Positions 57,940-64,000 of a stretch of DNA of 64,000 nucleotides are shown here, piece by piece. Source of the DNA: an uncultured Eubacteriales bacterium (GTDB lineage: Bacteria; Bacillota; Clostridia; Christensenellales; Borkfalkiaceae); contig UQTB01000003.1 in the NCBI GenBank assembly GCA_900543915.1, positions 62,001 to 126,000 of the forward strand, read 5' to 3'. The first letter of the stretch is position 1. Every line of letters begins with the position of its first letter. The notes beneath the pieces are model-generated. The model worked only from the letters and a program-made list of their open reading frames with translations, did no database searches and was not told the origin of the DNA. The translations under genes and the position numbers were made by a program.

Positions 57940-57982
57940 TTGCAAATTGCCGCCATACAGGTTATAATATACCTGTATGGCG
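57940..57982 (+). promoter_or_regulatory. tsaE promoter with a perfect inverted repeat and leaderless start
   Basis: TTGCAA (57940-57945), 17-bp spacer, TATAAT (57963-57968). Arms CGCCATACAGGT (57951-57962) and ACCTGTATGGCG (57971-57982) are perfect complements; the -10 box fills the space between them, and the right arm contains ATG 57977. The transcript start falls within about 2 nt of the ATG. Confidence 0.85.
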
Positions 57983-58378
57983 ATCTTTTTATCCGCTTCC
58001 CCCGAACAGACGGAAGCGATTGCATGCGAATACGCGAAGTCGCTGAAGCCGGGCGACGTCGTGATTTTAGACGGCGGGATGGGCGCGGGCAAGACGCAGT
58101 TCGTCAAGGGGCTCGCGCGCGGCCTGGAACTCTCCGATCCCGTCACCAGCCCCACGTACGCCTATCTGAACGTATACGGGAACTACCTTTTTCACTACGA
58201 CTGTTACCGCCTGTCTTCCGCGGAGGACGCCGAGCGGCTGGGGCTCACCGATTATTTCGGGGAAAACTGCATCTGCGTTGTCGAATGGGCGGAACGCATC
58301 GCGGAGGCCGTACCGCCCTATGCCCGGCGGGTGACCATCCGCAGGATTTCCGAAACAGAGAGGGAAATTTCGCTATGA
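57977..58378 (+). CDS. tsaE: tRNA threonylcarbamoyl-adenosine synthesis ATPase TsaE
   Basis: A 133-residue P-loop ATPase needed with TsaB and TsaD for the t6A modification of tRNA. Walker A GGMGAGKT ends at residue 40; SPTYAYLNVYGNYLFHYDCYRL and FGENCICVVEWAERI are typical. The predicted start leaves no leader and no ribosome binding site, so translation should begin on a leaderless mRNA. Its stop overlaps tsaB (ATGA). It opens a five-gene overlapping operon. Confidence 0.95.
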   Translation: MAIFLSASPEQTEAIACEYAKSLKPGDVVILDGGMGAGKTQFVKGLARGLELSDPVTSPTYAYLNVYGNYLFHYDCYRLSSAEDAERLGLTDYFGENCICVVEWAERIAEAVPPYARRVTIRRISETEREISL

Positions 58379-58977
58379 ATTACCTGGCGATCGATACTTC
58401 TGCCGCGCACCTTACGGTGCTGCTGCATGCGCAAGGGCGGGACTATTGCATATTTGAACCCGACTGCCGGATGGAGCATTCCGTGCGCCTGATGCCTGCC
58501 GTCGAGCAGATTTTGCAGGAGGCGGGGTGCGCGCCCGCGTCGGTGGACGCGTTCTGCTGCGTGGTGGGAGCGGGCTCCTTTACGGGCGTGCGGATCGGCG
58601 TTTCCGCCGTCAAGGGACTGGCGGACGCACTGCATAAGAAAAAGCTGGGGGTAACGTCCTTCGATACCCTCGCATATCATAAAGAGACGGAAAAGGTCCT
58701 CTGTATTCTGGACGCAAAGCACGGTTCTTACTATGTCTGCGGTTACGACCGCGGCGTTATCTGCCTGCCGCCCGCCTTTTTATCCGAGGCGGACGTGCTG
58801 GACCTGCGGGGCGAGTATCAGTTCGTGAGCGGCACGCCGCTTGCAATTCCCTCCGCGGTGGTCGACCCCGCGGAAGGGCTGAAGCGGGCGGTCGAGAAAA
58901 ATCTGCGCTTTGCCGCGGAGGATTTTCCGTTGGAGCCGCTCTATATCCGCAAGAGCCAGGCAGAGGAGGGAAGATGA
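58375..58977 (+). CDS. tsaB: tRNA threonylcarbamoyladenosine biosynthesis protein TsaB
   Basis: A 200-residue ASKHA-fold partner of TsaD. MNYLAIDTSAAHLTVLL at the start, a GAGSFTGVRIGVSAVKGLADAL signature and a C-terminal LEPLYIRKSQAEE are diagnostic. It overlaps tsaE and rimI by 4 nt each. The third partner, TsaD, is not in the window. Confidence 0.95.
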   Translation: MNYLAIDTSAAHLTVLLHAQGRDYCIFEPDCRMEHSVRLMPAVEQILQEAGCAPASVDAFCCVVGAGSFTGVRIGVSAVKGLADALHKKKLGVTSFDTLAYHKETEKVLCILDAKHGSYYVCGYDRGVICLPPAFLSEADVLDLRGEYQFVSGTPLAIPSAVVDPAEGLKRAVEKNLRFAAEDFPLEPLYIRKSQAEEGR

Positions 58978-59414
58978 ACATCCGTCGGTGGGAATTTACC
59001 GATCTCGCGGCGATCGCCGAACTGGAAAAGGCGTGCTTTGCGGACGCCTGGACGTACCGCCAGCTCGCGGACGGATTCCTTTCGGCCGGGTTTGTCGGCT
59101 ACCTCGCGGAGGACGGGGGAGAGATCGTCGGCTGCGCCGCCTGTCAGAAGGCGGCGGACGAGGCGGATCTGCTGCGCGTCGCCGTTTCCGGCAGCCGCCG
59201 CAAGGAGGGGATTGCAGGCGCGCTCCTCGAAACGCTCTTTGCCGAGGCGCTGCTGACGGGCGTCAGAACGGTCTTTCTGGAAGTGCGCGCCTCCAACCGC
59301 CCGGCGGTCGCGCTCTATTTAAAACACGGCTTTACCCACGTCTCTCTGCGCAAGAACTATTACGGGAACGAGGACGCGGTGGTGATGAAAAAGGAGTTTT
59401 GTGAATCCGATTGA
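58974..59414 (+). CDS. rimI: Ribosomal-protein S18 alanine acetyltransferase RimI-like
   Basis: A 146-residue GNAT enzyme. The acetyl-CoA motif here reads AVSGSRRKEGIAGALLETLF, and the FLEVRASNRPAVALYLKHGFTHVSLRKNYY segment is typical of RimI. It is usual in tsaB-rimI-tsaD operons. It overlaps tsaB by 4 nt and the next gene by 14 nt. Confidence 0.92.
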   Translation: MNIRRWEFTDLAAIAELEKACFADAWTYRQLADGFLSAGFVGYLAEDGGEIVGCAACQKAADEADLLRVAVSGSRRKEGIAGALLETLFAEALLTGVRTVFLEVRASNRPAVALYLKHGFTHVSLRKNYYGNEDAVVMKKEFCESD

Positions 59415-60114
59415 AATTTCAGGTACCAAAGAAGTCTTGATTTTTCTGCACGGTTTTTTATCAGACCGCACGGTGTTCGCCCATCAGGTCGGTTTTTTTG
59501 AGCGGTATTTCGACTGCCGCGCGCTCGATCTGAAGGGATTTGGGGAAAATGCGGATATGGAATATCCCTATTCGCTTTCCGACTACGTCACCGAACTGCT
59601 GTACTATTTCGAGGCGCACGGCATCGAGCGGGCGCATATCCTCGCGCATTCCTTCGGCTGCCGGGTGGCGGTGAAGTTTGCCGCGCTCTACCCCGAGCGC
59701 GTTTCCTCCCTCGTGATGACGGGGGCGGCGGGGCTGAAGCCCCGCAGGGGATTGGGGTACCGCCTGAAAACGCTTCGCTACCGAATTGCGAAGCGCGTTT
59801 ATAAAAAGAAGGAAAAATTGGAAAAATTCTTTTCGCCGGATTACCGCGCCTTAAATCCCGTCATGCGGGAGAGCTTTAAGTTGGTGGTGAATGAATACAC
59901 CGAGGCGTACGCGGAACAGATCTCCGCGCGCACGCTGCTGATCTGGGGCGAGGAGGACAGCGAGACGCCGCTTTATATGGCGGAGCGTTTCCAAAAGCTG
60001 ATTCGGGACTGCCGCCTCTTTCGGATGGAGGGGTGCGGGCATTTTTGTTTTCTGGACCGGCCGCGCCTCTTTAACCTCGTCGCGCGGGAATTTTTATTGG
60101 AGGATAGGCCATGA
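59401..60114 (+). CDS. Alpha/beta hydrolase
   Basis: A 237-residue hydrolase. HGFLSDRTVF oxyanion loop, the nucleophile elbow AHSFGCRVA (about Ser 82) and a C-terminal His in GCGHFCFLDRP. Catalytic Asp is probably in WGEEDSETPLY. Substrate unknown. It starts with GTG 59401, overlapping rimI by 14 nt, and its end overlaps the MurF-like gene by 4 nt, so it is expressed with tRNA-modification and cell-wall genes. Confidence 0.88.
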   Translation: MNPIEISGTKEVLIFLHGFLSDRTVFAHQVGFFERYFDCRALDLKGFGENADMEYPYSLSDYVTELLYYFEAHGIERAHILAHSFGCRVAVKFAALYPERVSSLVMTGAAGLKPRRGLGYRLKTLRYRIAKRVYKKKEKLEKFFSPDYRALNPVMRESFKLVVNEYTEAYAEQISARTLLIWGEEDSETPLYMAERFQKLIRDCRLFRMEGCGHFCFLDRPRLFNLVAREFLLEDRP

Positions 60115-61805
60115 CCGCACTGGAAGCCGCTTTGGCGGGCGAATCGTTTGCCGCAATATTCAATTTGGGAAACCTTCTCATCTTTTTGTTTCTCTCACTG
60201 GGGAACACGGCGCTCCTCACGTTGGTCGCGGGGAAGTTTCTGCTGGCGCTGCAGCAGTGCGGCTATAAGGGAAAGCGTTATCTGAAATGGGTCAGGGGAA
60301 AGCACAACGGCTACTTTTCCCGCTTGATGCTGCTCTCTTTGATGAGCATACTCTTTTTCTGCGTCACGTGCATGTGCTTTTCCACCATCGGCGGCGAATG
60401 GATCCGCCCGTCCGCCTACATCGGGCTTTTGGCGTATCTCCTGTTCATCCTCGTCTATCTGGACGCCGAGCGTCACGTCACCGCAAAGCTGCCCCTTAAA
60501 ATGACGCGCCGCCTGGTGCGGCTCATCGTTACCTACGTTCTGCTCCAGCTGATCCTCAATTTCGGGCTGATCGTGCTGACGAATTATATCGTATTTGCGA
60601 CGAAAAGCGAGCTCTATTTTATCCTGCGGTACTTCCCCATCTGTTTCCTTCCGCTGCTTGCACCCTTTGTGCTGTGGCTCGCATATATAATAAACGAGCC
60701 GATGGAGCGGGCGAACAACCGCCGTTATATCAGGGACTGCAAGCGCGTGCTCGATCAGAGCGATATCGTGAAGATCGGAATCACTGGCAGCTTCGGGAAG
60801 ACCAGCGTCAAGAACATTCTGACGGGGATTCTGTCGCAGAAGTACCGCGTGCTCAGCACGCCCGGCTCCTACAACACGCCCTTGGGCATTTCCCTGACGG
60901 TCAAGAAGCTGGACGCCACGCACGACATCTTCATTGCGGAGATGGGGGCGCGCCACGTTGGGGATATCTCCGATCTTGCCGCCATCGTCAAACCGCAGTA
61001 CGCGGTGCTCACGGGGGTGAATACCCAGCACCTGGAGAGCTTCGGCAGCGAAGAGAAGATTCTGGAGACAAAGTTCGAGCTCTTCGAGGGGCTTTCGCCC
61101 GACGGCGTCGGCTTTTTCTCGGCGGATAACGCCGGCAGCCTGGAGCTGTACCGCCGGTTCGGCGGGACGAAGTTCCTCGCCGGCATCTCGGAGGGAGACG
61201 ACCTCGTCTTCGCAGATGAGATCGACATCTCCGAACACGGCACGGCGTTTACGCTGCGCATCCGGGGCGAAAAGCCGGTGCACTGTCTGACGACGCTTCT
61301 GGGAAAGCACAACATCTCCAACATCTGCCTCGCGGCGGCGGTCGCATACCGCCTGGGCATGAGCCCGACGGAGATCGCGCTCGGAATCAACAAGCTGTCC
61401 GCCATCGAACACCGGCTCGCGCTCCTGCCCAATCACAGGGAAATCGTCATCATAGACGACAGCTACAACGCCAACGAGGACGGAATCGCGGTCGCGCTGG
61501 AGGTGCTGAGTACGTTCCCGGGGAGAAAAATCGTCGTCACGCCCGGGCTCATCGAGCTGGGCGCGCGGGAAAACGAGGCGAATTACGCCTTCGGCAAACA
61601 GCTCGCGGAAAAAGCGGATAAGGTGATCGTAGTCGGGCGGCACAACGCCGAAATGCTCATCAAGGGCATGCTGGACGCGGGCATGCAGCGCGAGGACATC
61701 CTCTTCGAGCGGAATCTGAGCCGCGGCAACGAGCGGCTCAACGAGATCGTGGAAAAGGGCGACGTCGTGCTCTTTGAGAACGATCTGCCGGACACTTACA
61801 GCTGA
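60111..61805 (+). CDS. MurF-like Mur ligase with N-terminal membrane domain
   Basis: A 564-residue protein. Residues 1 to about 205 contain six membrane helices; the Mur ligase follows, with P-loop GSFGKTSVKNIL at about residues 226-237, central domain (EMGARHVGDISDLAAIVKP) and C-terminal domain (DDSYNANEDGIAVALEVL). The ligase part is closest to MurF, which adds D-Ala-D-Ala to the peptidoglycan precursor; ddl, supplying that dipeptide, comes next. Normal MurF lacks membrane helices, but clostridial forms like this exist. It could also be an additional ligase. Confidence 0.9.
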   Translation: MTALEAALAGESFAAIFNLGNLLIFLFLSLGNTALLTLVAGKFLLALQQCGYKGKRYLKWVRGKHNGYFSRLMLLSLMSILFFCVTCMCFSTIGGEWIRPSAYIGLLAYLLFILVYLDAERHVTAKLPLKMTRRLVRLIVTYVLLQLILNFGLIVLTNYIVFATKSELYFILRYFPICFLPLLAPFVLWLAYIINEPMERANNRRYIRDCKRVLDQSDIVKIGITGSFGKTSVKNILTGILSQKYRVLSTPGSYNTPLGISLTVKKLDATHDIFIAEMGARHVGDISDLAAIVKPQYAVLTGVNTQHLESFGSEEKILETKFELFEGLSPDGVGFFSADNAGSLELYRRFGGTKFLAGISEGDDLVFADEIDISEHGTAFTLRIRGEKPVHCLTTLLGKHNISNICLAAAVAYRLGMSPTEIALGINKLSAIEHRLALLPNHREIVIIDDSYNANEDGIAVALEVLSTFPGRKIVVTPGLIELGARENEANYAFGKQLAEKADKVIVVGRHNAEMLIKGMLDAGMQREDILFERNLSRGNERLNEIVEKGDVVLFENDLPDTYS

Positions 61806-61814
61806 TAAAAAAAG

Positions 61815-61853
61815 AAAAGCACGAAAGTAAGCGATTACGGAGGTGCTTTTTTT
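61815..61853 (+). terminator. Terminator-like hairpin containing the ddl ribosome binding site
   Basis: Arms AAAAGCAC (61815-61822) and GTGCTTTT (61843-61850), inner stem GTAA/TTAC with a GCGA loop (61827-61838), then T up to 61853 and ATG at 61854. GGAGGTG (61839-61845) lies at the base of the 3' arm. Same plan as 5734-5780. Confidence 0.75.
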
Positions 61854-62945
61854 ATGAAAAAAATCATGGTAATTTTCGGCGGAACCGCCCCCGAACGGGA
61901 CGTATCCGTCATCACCGGCGTCTTTGCCGCCAACGCGCTGGACAAAACGCGCTACGAAGCGGTGCCCGTGTTCATCCGTTCCGAACGGGAGTGGTTTGCG
62001 GGCGGGGCGCTGTTCGACCTCTCCTTCTATAAAAATTTCGACGAAAAGAAGGCGGAGCACGTCTGTCTGCTGCCGGGCGATCACACCCTCTACCGCGTGA
62101 AAAAAGGGAAGCTGAAGCCGCTCTGCGCGGTTGCGGCGGCGATCAACTGCACGCACGGCGCGGGCGGGGAGGACGGCACGCTGTCCGGGCTCCTTTCCCT
62201 CTCCGGCATTCCCGTGGTCGGGGGCGACACGCTCTCTTCCTCCGTCGCGATGGATAAGGTGACGACGAAGCTCTTTTTAAAGGGCCTGAAACTCCCCGCG
62301 CTCCCCGCGTTTTTGTGGCGGGGGGATTACGAAGAGGCGGAAGCGTTCGGCTATCCGGTCATCGTAAAACCCGCGCGGCTGGGTTCCAGCATCGGAATTT
62401 CCCGCGCGGAAAACAGAGAATCGCTCTTCCGGGCGGTTTCGCTCGCCGAAAAATACGACGACAAGATCCTGATCGAGCGCGCGCTGGACGGCTTTCACGA
62501 AGTCAACTGCGCCTGCTACCGGGCGGGAGAGACGACGGTCGTCTCCGAATGCGAGATGCCCGTCACGCCGCACGCGCTTCTGACCTTTGCGGATAAATAT
62601 ACGGACGGCGCGGAACGGCTGTTTCCCGCGCCCATCGACCCTGCGCTCGCCGAAAAGATCAGGGAGATGACGAAAACCCTGTACGAGTCGCTGGAATTTA
62701 CCGGCATCGTGCGGGTGGACTATCTGGTCAAGGGAAAGCGCGTGTGGGTGAATGAGATCAACGCCATTCCGGGCTCGCTCGCGTATTATCTCTTTACGGA
62801 CACGGTATCCGGGTTTACGAAGATTCTCACCGCCCTCGTGGAGGAGGCGCGGGAGGCGTATAACCGGCGGGCGAACCTTTTGAAAAAATTTCCCTCCAAA
62901 ATTTTGGAATTGAACGGCGCCAAGGGCGGCAAACGCTTGAAATAG
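61854..62945 (+). CDS. ddl: D-alanine--D-alanine ligase
   Basis: A 363-residue ATP-grasp enzyme joining two D-alanines for cell-wall synthesis. Typical segments are FGGTAPERDVSVITG, HGAGGEDGTLSGLLSLSGIPVVGGD, VKPARLGSSIGISRAEN and the metal site VRVDYLVKGKRVWVNEINAIPGSLAYY. The Tyr/Phe-type specificity pocket is not judged. It follows the MurF-like gene with a hairpin between. The icd promoter begins inside its last codons. Confidence 0.96.
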   Translation: MKKIMVIFGGTAPERDVSVITGVFAANALDKTRYEAVPVFIRSEREWFAGGALFDLSFYKNFDEKKAEHVCLLPGDHTLYRVKKGKLKPLCAVAAAINCTHGAGGEDGTLSGLLSLSGIPVVGGDTLSSSVAMDKVTTKLFLKGLKLPALPAFLWRGDYEEAEAFGYPVIVKPARLGSSIGISRAENRESLFRAVSLAEKYDDKILIERALDGFHEVNCACYRAGETTVVSECEMPVTPHALLTFADKYTDGAERLFPAPIDPALAEKIREMTKTLYESLEFTGIVRVDYLVKGKRVWVNEINAIPGSLAYYLFTDTVSGFTKILTALVEEAREAYNRRANLLKKFPSKILELNGAKGGKRLK

Positions 62946-62965
62946 CGGGAAAATTCTGTTACAAT
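62937..62965 (+). promoter_or_regulatory. Promoter of icd
   Basis: TTGAAA (62937-62942), 17-bp spacer, TACAAT (62960-62965). The -35 lies within the 3' end of ddl. Confidence 0.75.
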
Positions 62966-62988
62966 AGGAAAAACGTTCGGAGGGACTT

Positions 62989-64000
62989 ATGACGAAGATC
63001 GAAATGAAGACGCCGCTCGTCGAAATGGACGGCGACGAAATGACGCGCATTCTGTGGGGCTGGATCAAGGATAAGCTGATTTTGCCGTACGTTGATTTAA
63101 AGACGGAGTATTACGATCTGGGTTTAAAGCACCGCGACGAAACCGATGACCGGGTGACGGCAGAGGCGGCGGAGGCGACCAGGCGCCTCGGCGTGGCGGT
63201 CAAGTGCGCCACGATCACGCCCAACGCCCAGCGGGTGGAGGAATATCATTTAAAAAAGATGTGGAAGAGCCCGAACGGGACCATCCGCGCGCTCCTGGAC
63301 GGAACGGTTTTCCGCGCGCCCGTGCTGGCGGAGGGCATCGTGCCCTATATCCCCGCCTGGAAAAAGCCCATCGTCATTGCCCGCCATGCGTACGGCGATC
63401 TCTATAAAGCCGCGGACGCGCGCGCGGGTGCGGGAAAGGCGGAGCTCGTGTTCACCGATCCGGACGGAAAAGAAGTGCGCCGCACCATCTTCGACTTTAC
63501 GGGGGACGGCGTGGTCATGGGCATGTACAACACGGACGAATCCATCGAACAGTTCGCCCGCGCCTGCTTTCGGTACGCGCTCTCCGTCCGCCTGCCGCTC
63601 TGGTTTTCCGCCAAGGATACCATTTCCAAGGCGTACGACCATCGGTTCAAAGATATCTTTTCCGAGCTGTACGAAGCGGAATACCGCGCGGCGTTCGAGC
63701 GCGCGGGAATATACTATCTGTATACGCTGATCGACGACGCGGTGGCGCGCGCGATCCGCTCGGAAGGCGGGTTCGTCTGGGCGTGCAAGAACTACGACGG
63801 CGACGTGATGAGCGACATGGTTGCCACGGCATACGGCTCGCTCGCCATGATGACCTCCGTCCTCGTCTCGCCGGACGGCGTATATGAATACGAGGCGGCG
63901 CACGGCACCGTGACCAGGCATTATTACCGTTATCTGCAGGGGGAAAGCACGTCTACCAATCCGATCGCGACCGTCTTTGCCTGGACGGGCGCGCTCAGAA
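62989..64000 (+). CDS. icd: NADP-type isocitrate dehydrogenase (3' end cut off)
   Basis: The frame runs off the right edge; 337 residues are visible of about 400 expected. [68 protein letters not shown] and [24 protein letters not shown] are typical of the eukaryote-like homodimeric NADP-dependent enzyme, converting isocitrate to 2-oxoglutarate. CGGAGGGAC is the ribosome binding site. In a fermenter it probably serves glutamate synthesis. Confidence 0.93.
   Translation, partial: MTKIEMKTPLVEMDGDEMTRILWGWIKDKLILPYVDLKTEYYDLGLKHRDETDDRVTAEAAEATRRLGVAVKCATITPNAQRVEEYHLKKMWKSPNGTIRALLDGTVFRAPVLAEGIVPYIPAWKKPIVIARHAYGDLYKAADARAGAGKAELVFTDPDGKEVRRTIFDFTGDGVVMGMYNTDESIEQFARACFRYALSVRLPLWFSAKDTISKAYDHRFKDIFSELYEAEYRAAFERAGIYYLYTLIDDAVARAIRSEGGFVWACKNYDGDVMSDMVATAYGSLAMMTSVLVSPDGVYEYEAAHGTVTRHYYRYLQGESTSTNPIATVFAWTGALR

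Noticed and set aside
60195..62156. 653-codon minus-strand frame opposite the MurF-like gene and ddl
   Set aside because: Composition is typical of an antisense shadow; both plus-strand genes have full catalytic motifs.
1..64000. tRNA, rRNA, CRISPR arrays, insertion sequences, prophage, toxin-antitoxin pairs
   Set aside because: I looked for TTCGA-type T loops, regularly spaced repeats, transposase or integrase motifs and small paired toxin genes and found none that hold up.

Overview
The window is a gene-dense chromosomal segment of a fairly GC-rich bacterium. Gene content and order point to a Firmicute of the class Clostridia: the rpsB-tsf-pyrH-frr-uppS-cdsA-dxr-rseP run, pta-ackA, DUF177-rpmF, nadD fused to yqeK followed by rsfS, tsaE-tsaB-rimI, a membrane-anchored MurF-like ligase next to ddl, two CotF-like small proteins, and FMN and preQ1 riboswitches. 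A Christensenellales-type lineage is a guess, not shown by the sequence. I see no rRNA, tRNA, CRISPR array, transposase, integrase or phage gene. Both edges cut genes: a glycoside-hydrolase-like protein on the left and an isocitrate dehydrogenase on the right.

Layout. 1-5125: end of a secreted-type glycoside hydrolase, an MMPL/RND exporter and an SGNH esterase. 5181-9458: pyrophosphatase, two ferritin-like small proteins, a preQ1-riboswitch-controlled QueT transporter, small DUF378 protein, and an Lrp regulator with an aminotransferase. 9745-13277 (minus strand): three membrane proteins, an ABC-2 exporter, and a frameshifted AbrB-like regulator ahead of it. 13568-18925: ABC exporter, XRE regulators, asparaginase, PNPOx protein. 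19171-25791: gph-argS against ychF-cupin-cdd, then a DUF2188 membrane protein divergent from two flavoproteins. 25773-31808: flavoproteins, ATP-grasp, MBL hydrolase, rho, radA. 31976-38740: translation, envelope-lipid and isoprenoid run. 38956-43905: an AT-rich pseudopilin-like protein, tmcAL, pta, ackA. 44007-49187: DUF177-rpmF, an Imm5-like protein, MarR-DegV, LysR, uppP, mscL. 49500-55806: a large zinc-ribbon membrane protein, small genes, nadD/yqeK-rsfS. 56018-64000: a DeoC-like protein lacking its catalytic lysine, FMN riboswitch-ribU, then tsaE-tsaB-rimI-hydrolase-murF, ddl and icd.

Promoters are very regular: I mapped 24 sigma-A type promoters, and 22 of them have exactly 17 bp between -35 and -10 (one has 18 bp; one candidate I mention only inside a gene entry is weaker). 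This lets transcript starts be placed well. It reveals three genes (11540 minus, 16498 minus, tsaE at 57977) whose predicted start site lies 0-3 nt before the start codon, so their mRNAs should be leaderless; tsaE also has a perfect 12-bp inverted repeat centred on its -10 box.

The less expected signals are mostly in RNA leaders and small regulatory elements: a repeated tandem-hairpin leader at 38869 and 49427 whose stems differ by compensating changes; two terminator-like hairpins whose 3' arm carries the ribosome binding site and whose T-run touches the ATG (5734-5780, 61815-61853); and a DeoC-like pseudo-aldolase. No classical new defence or mobile system is visible; these elements are the best candidates for something undescribed.
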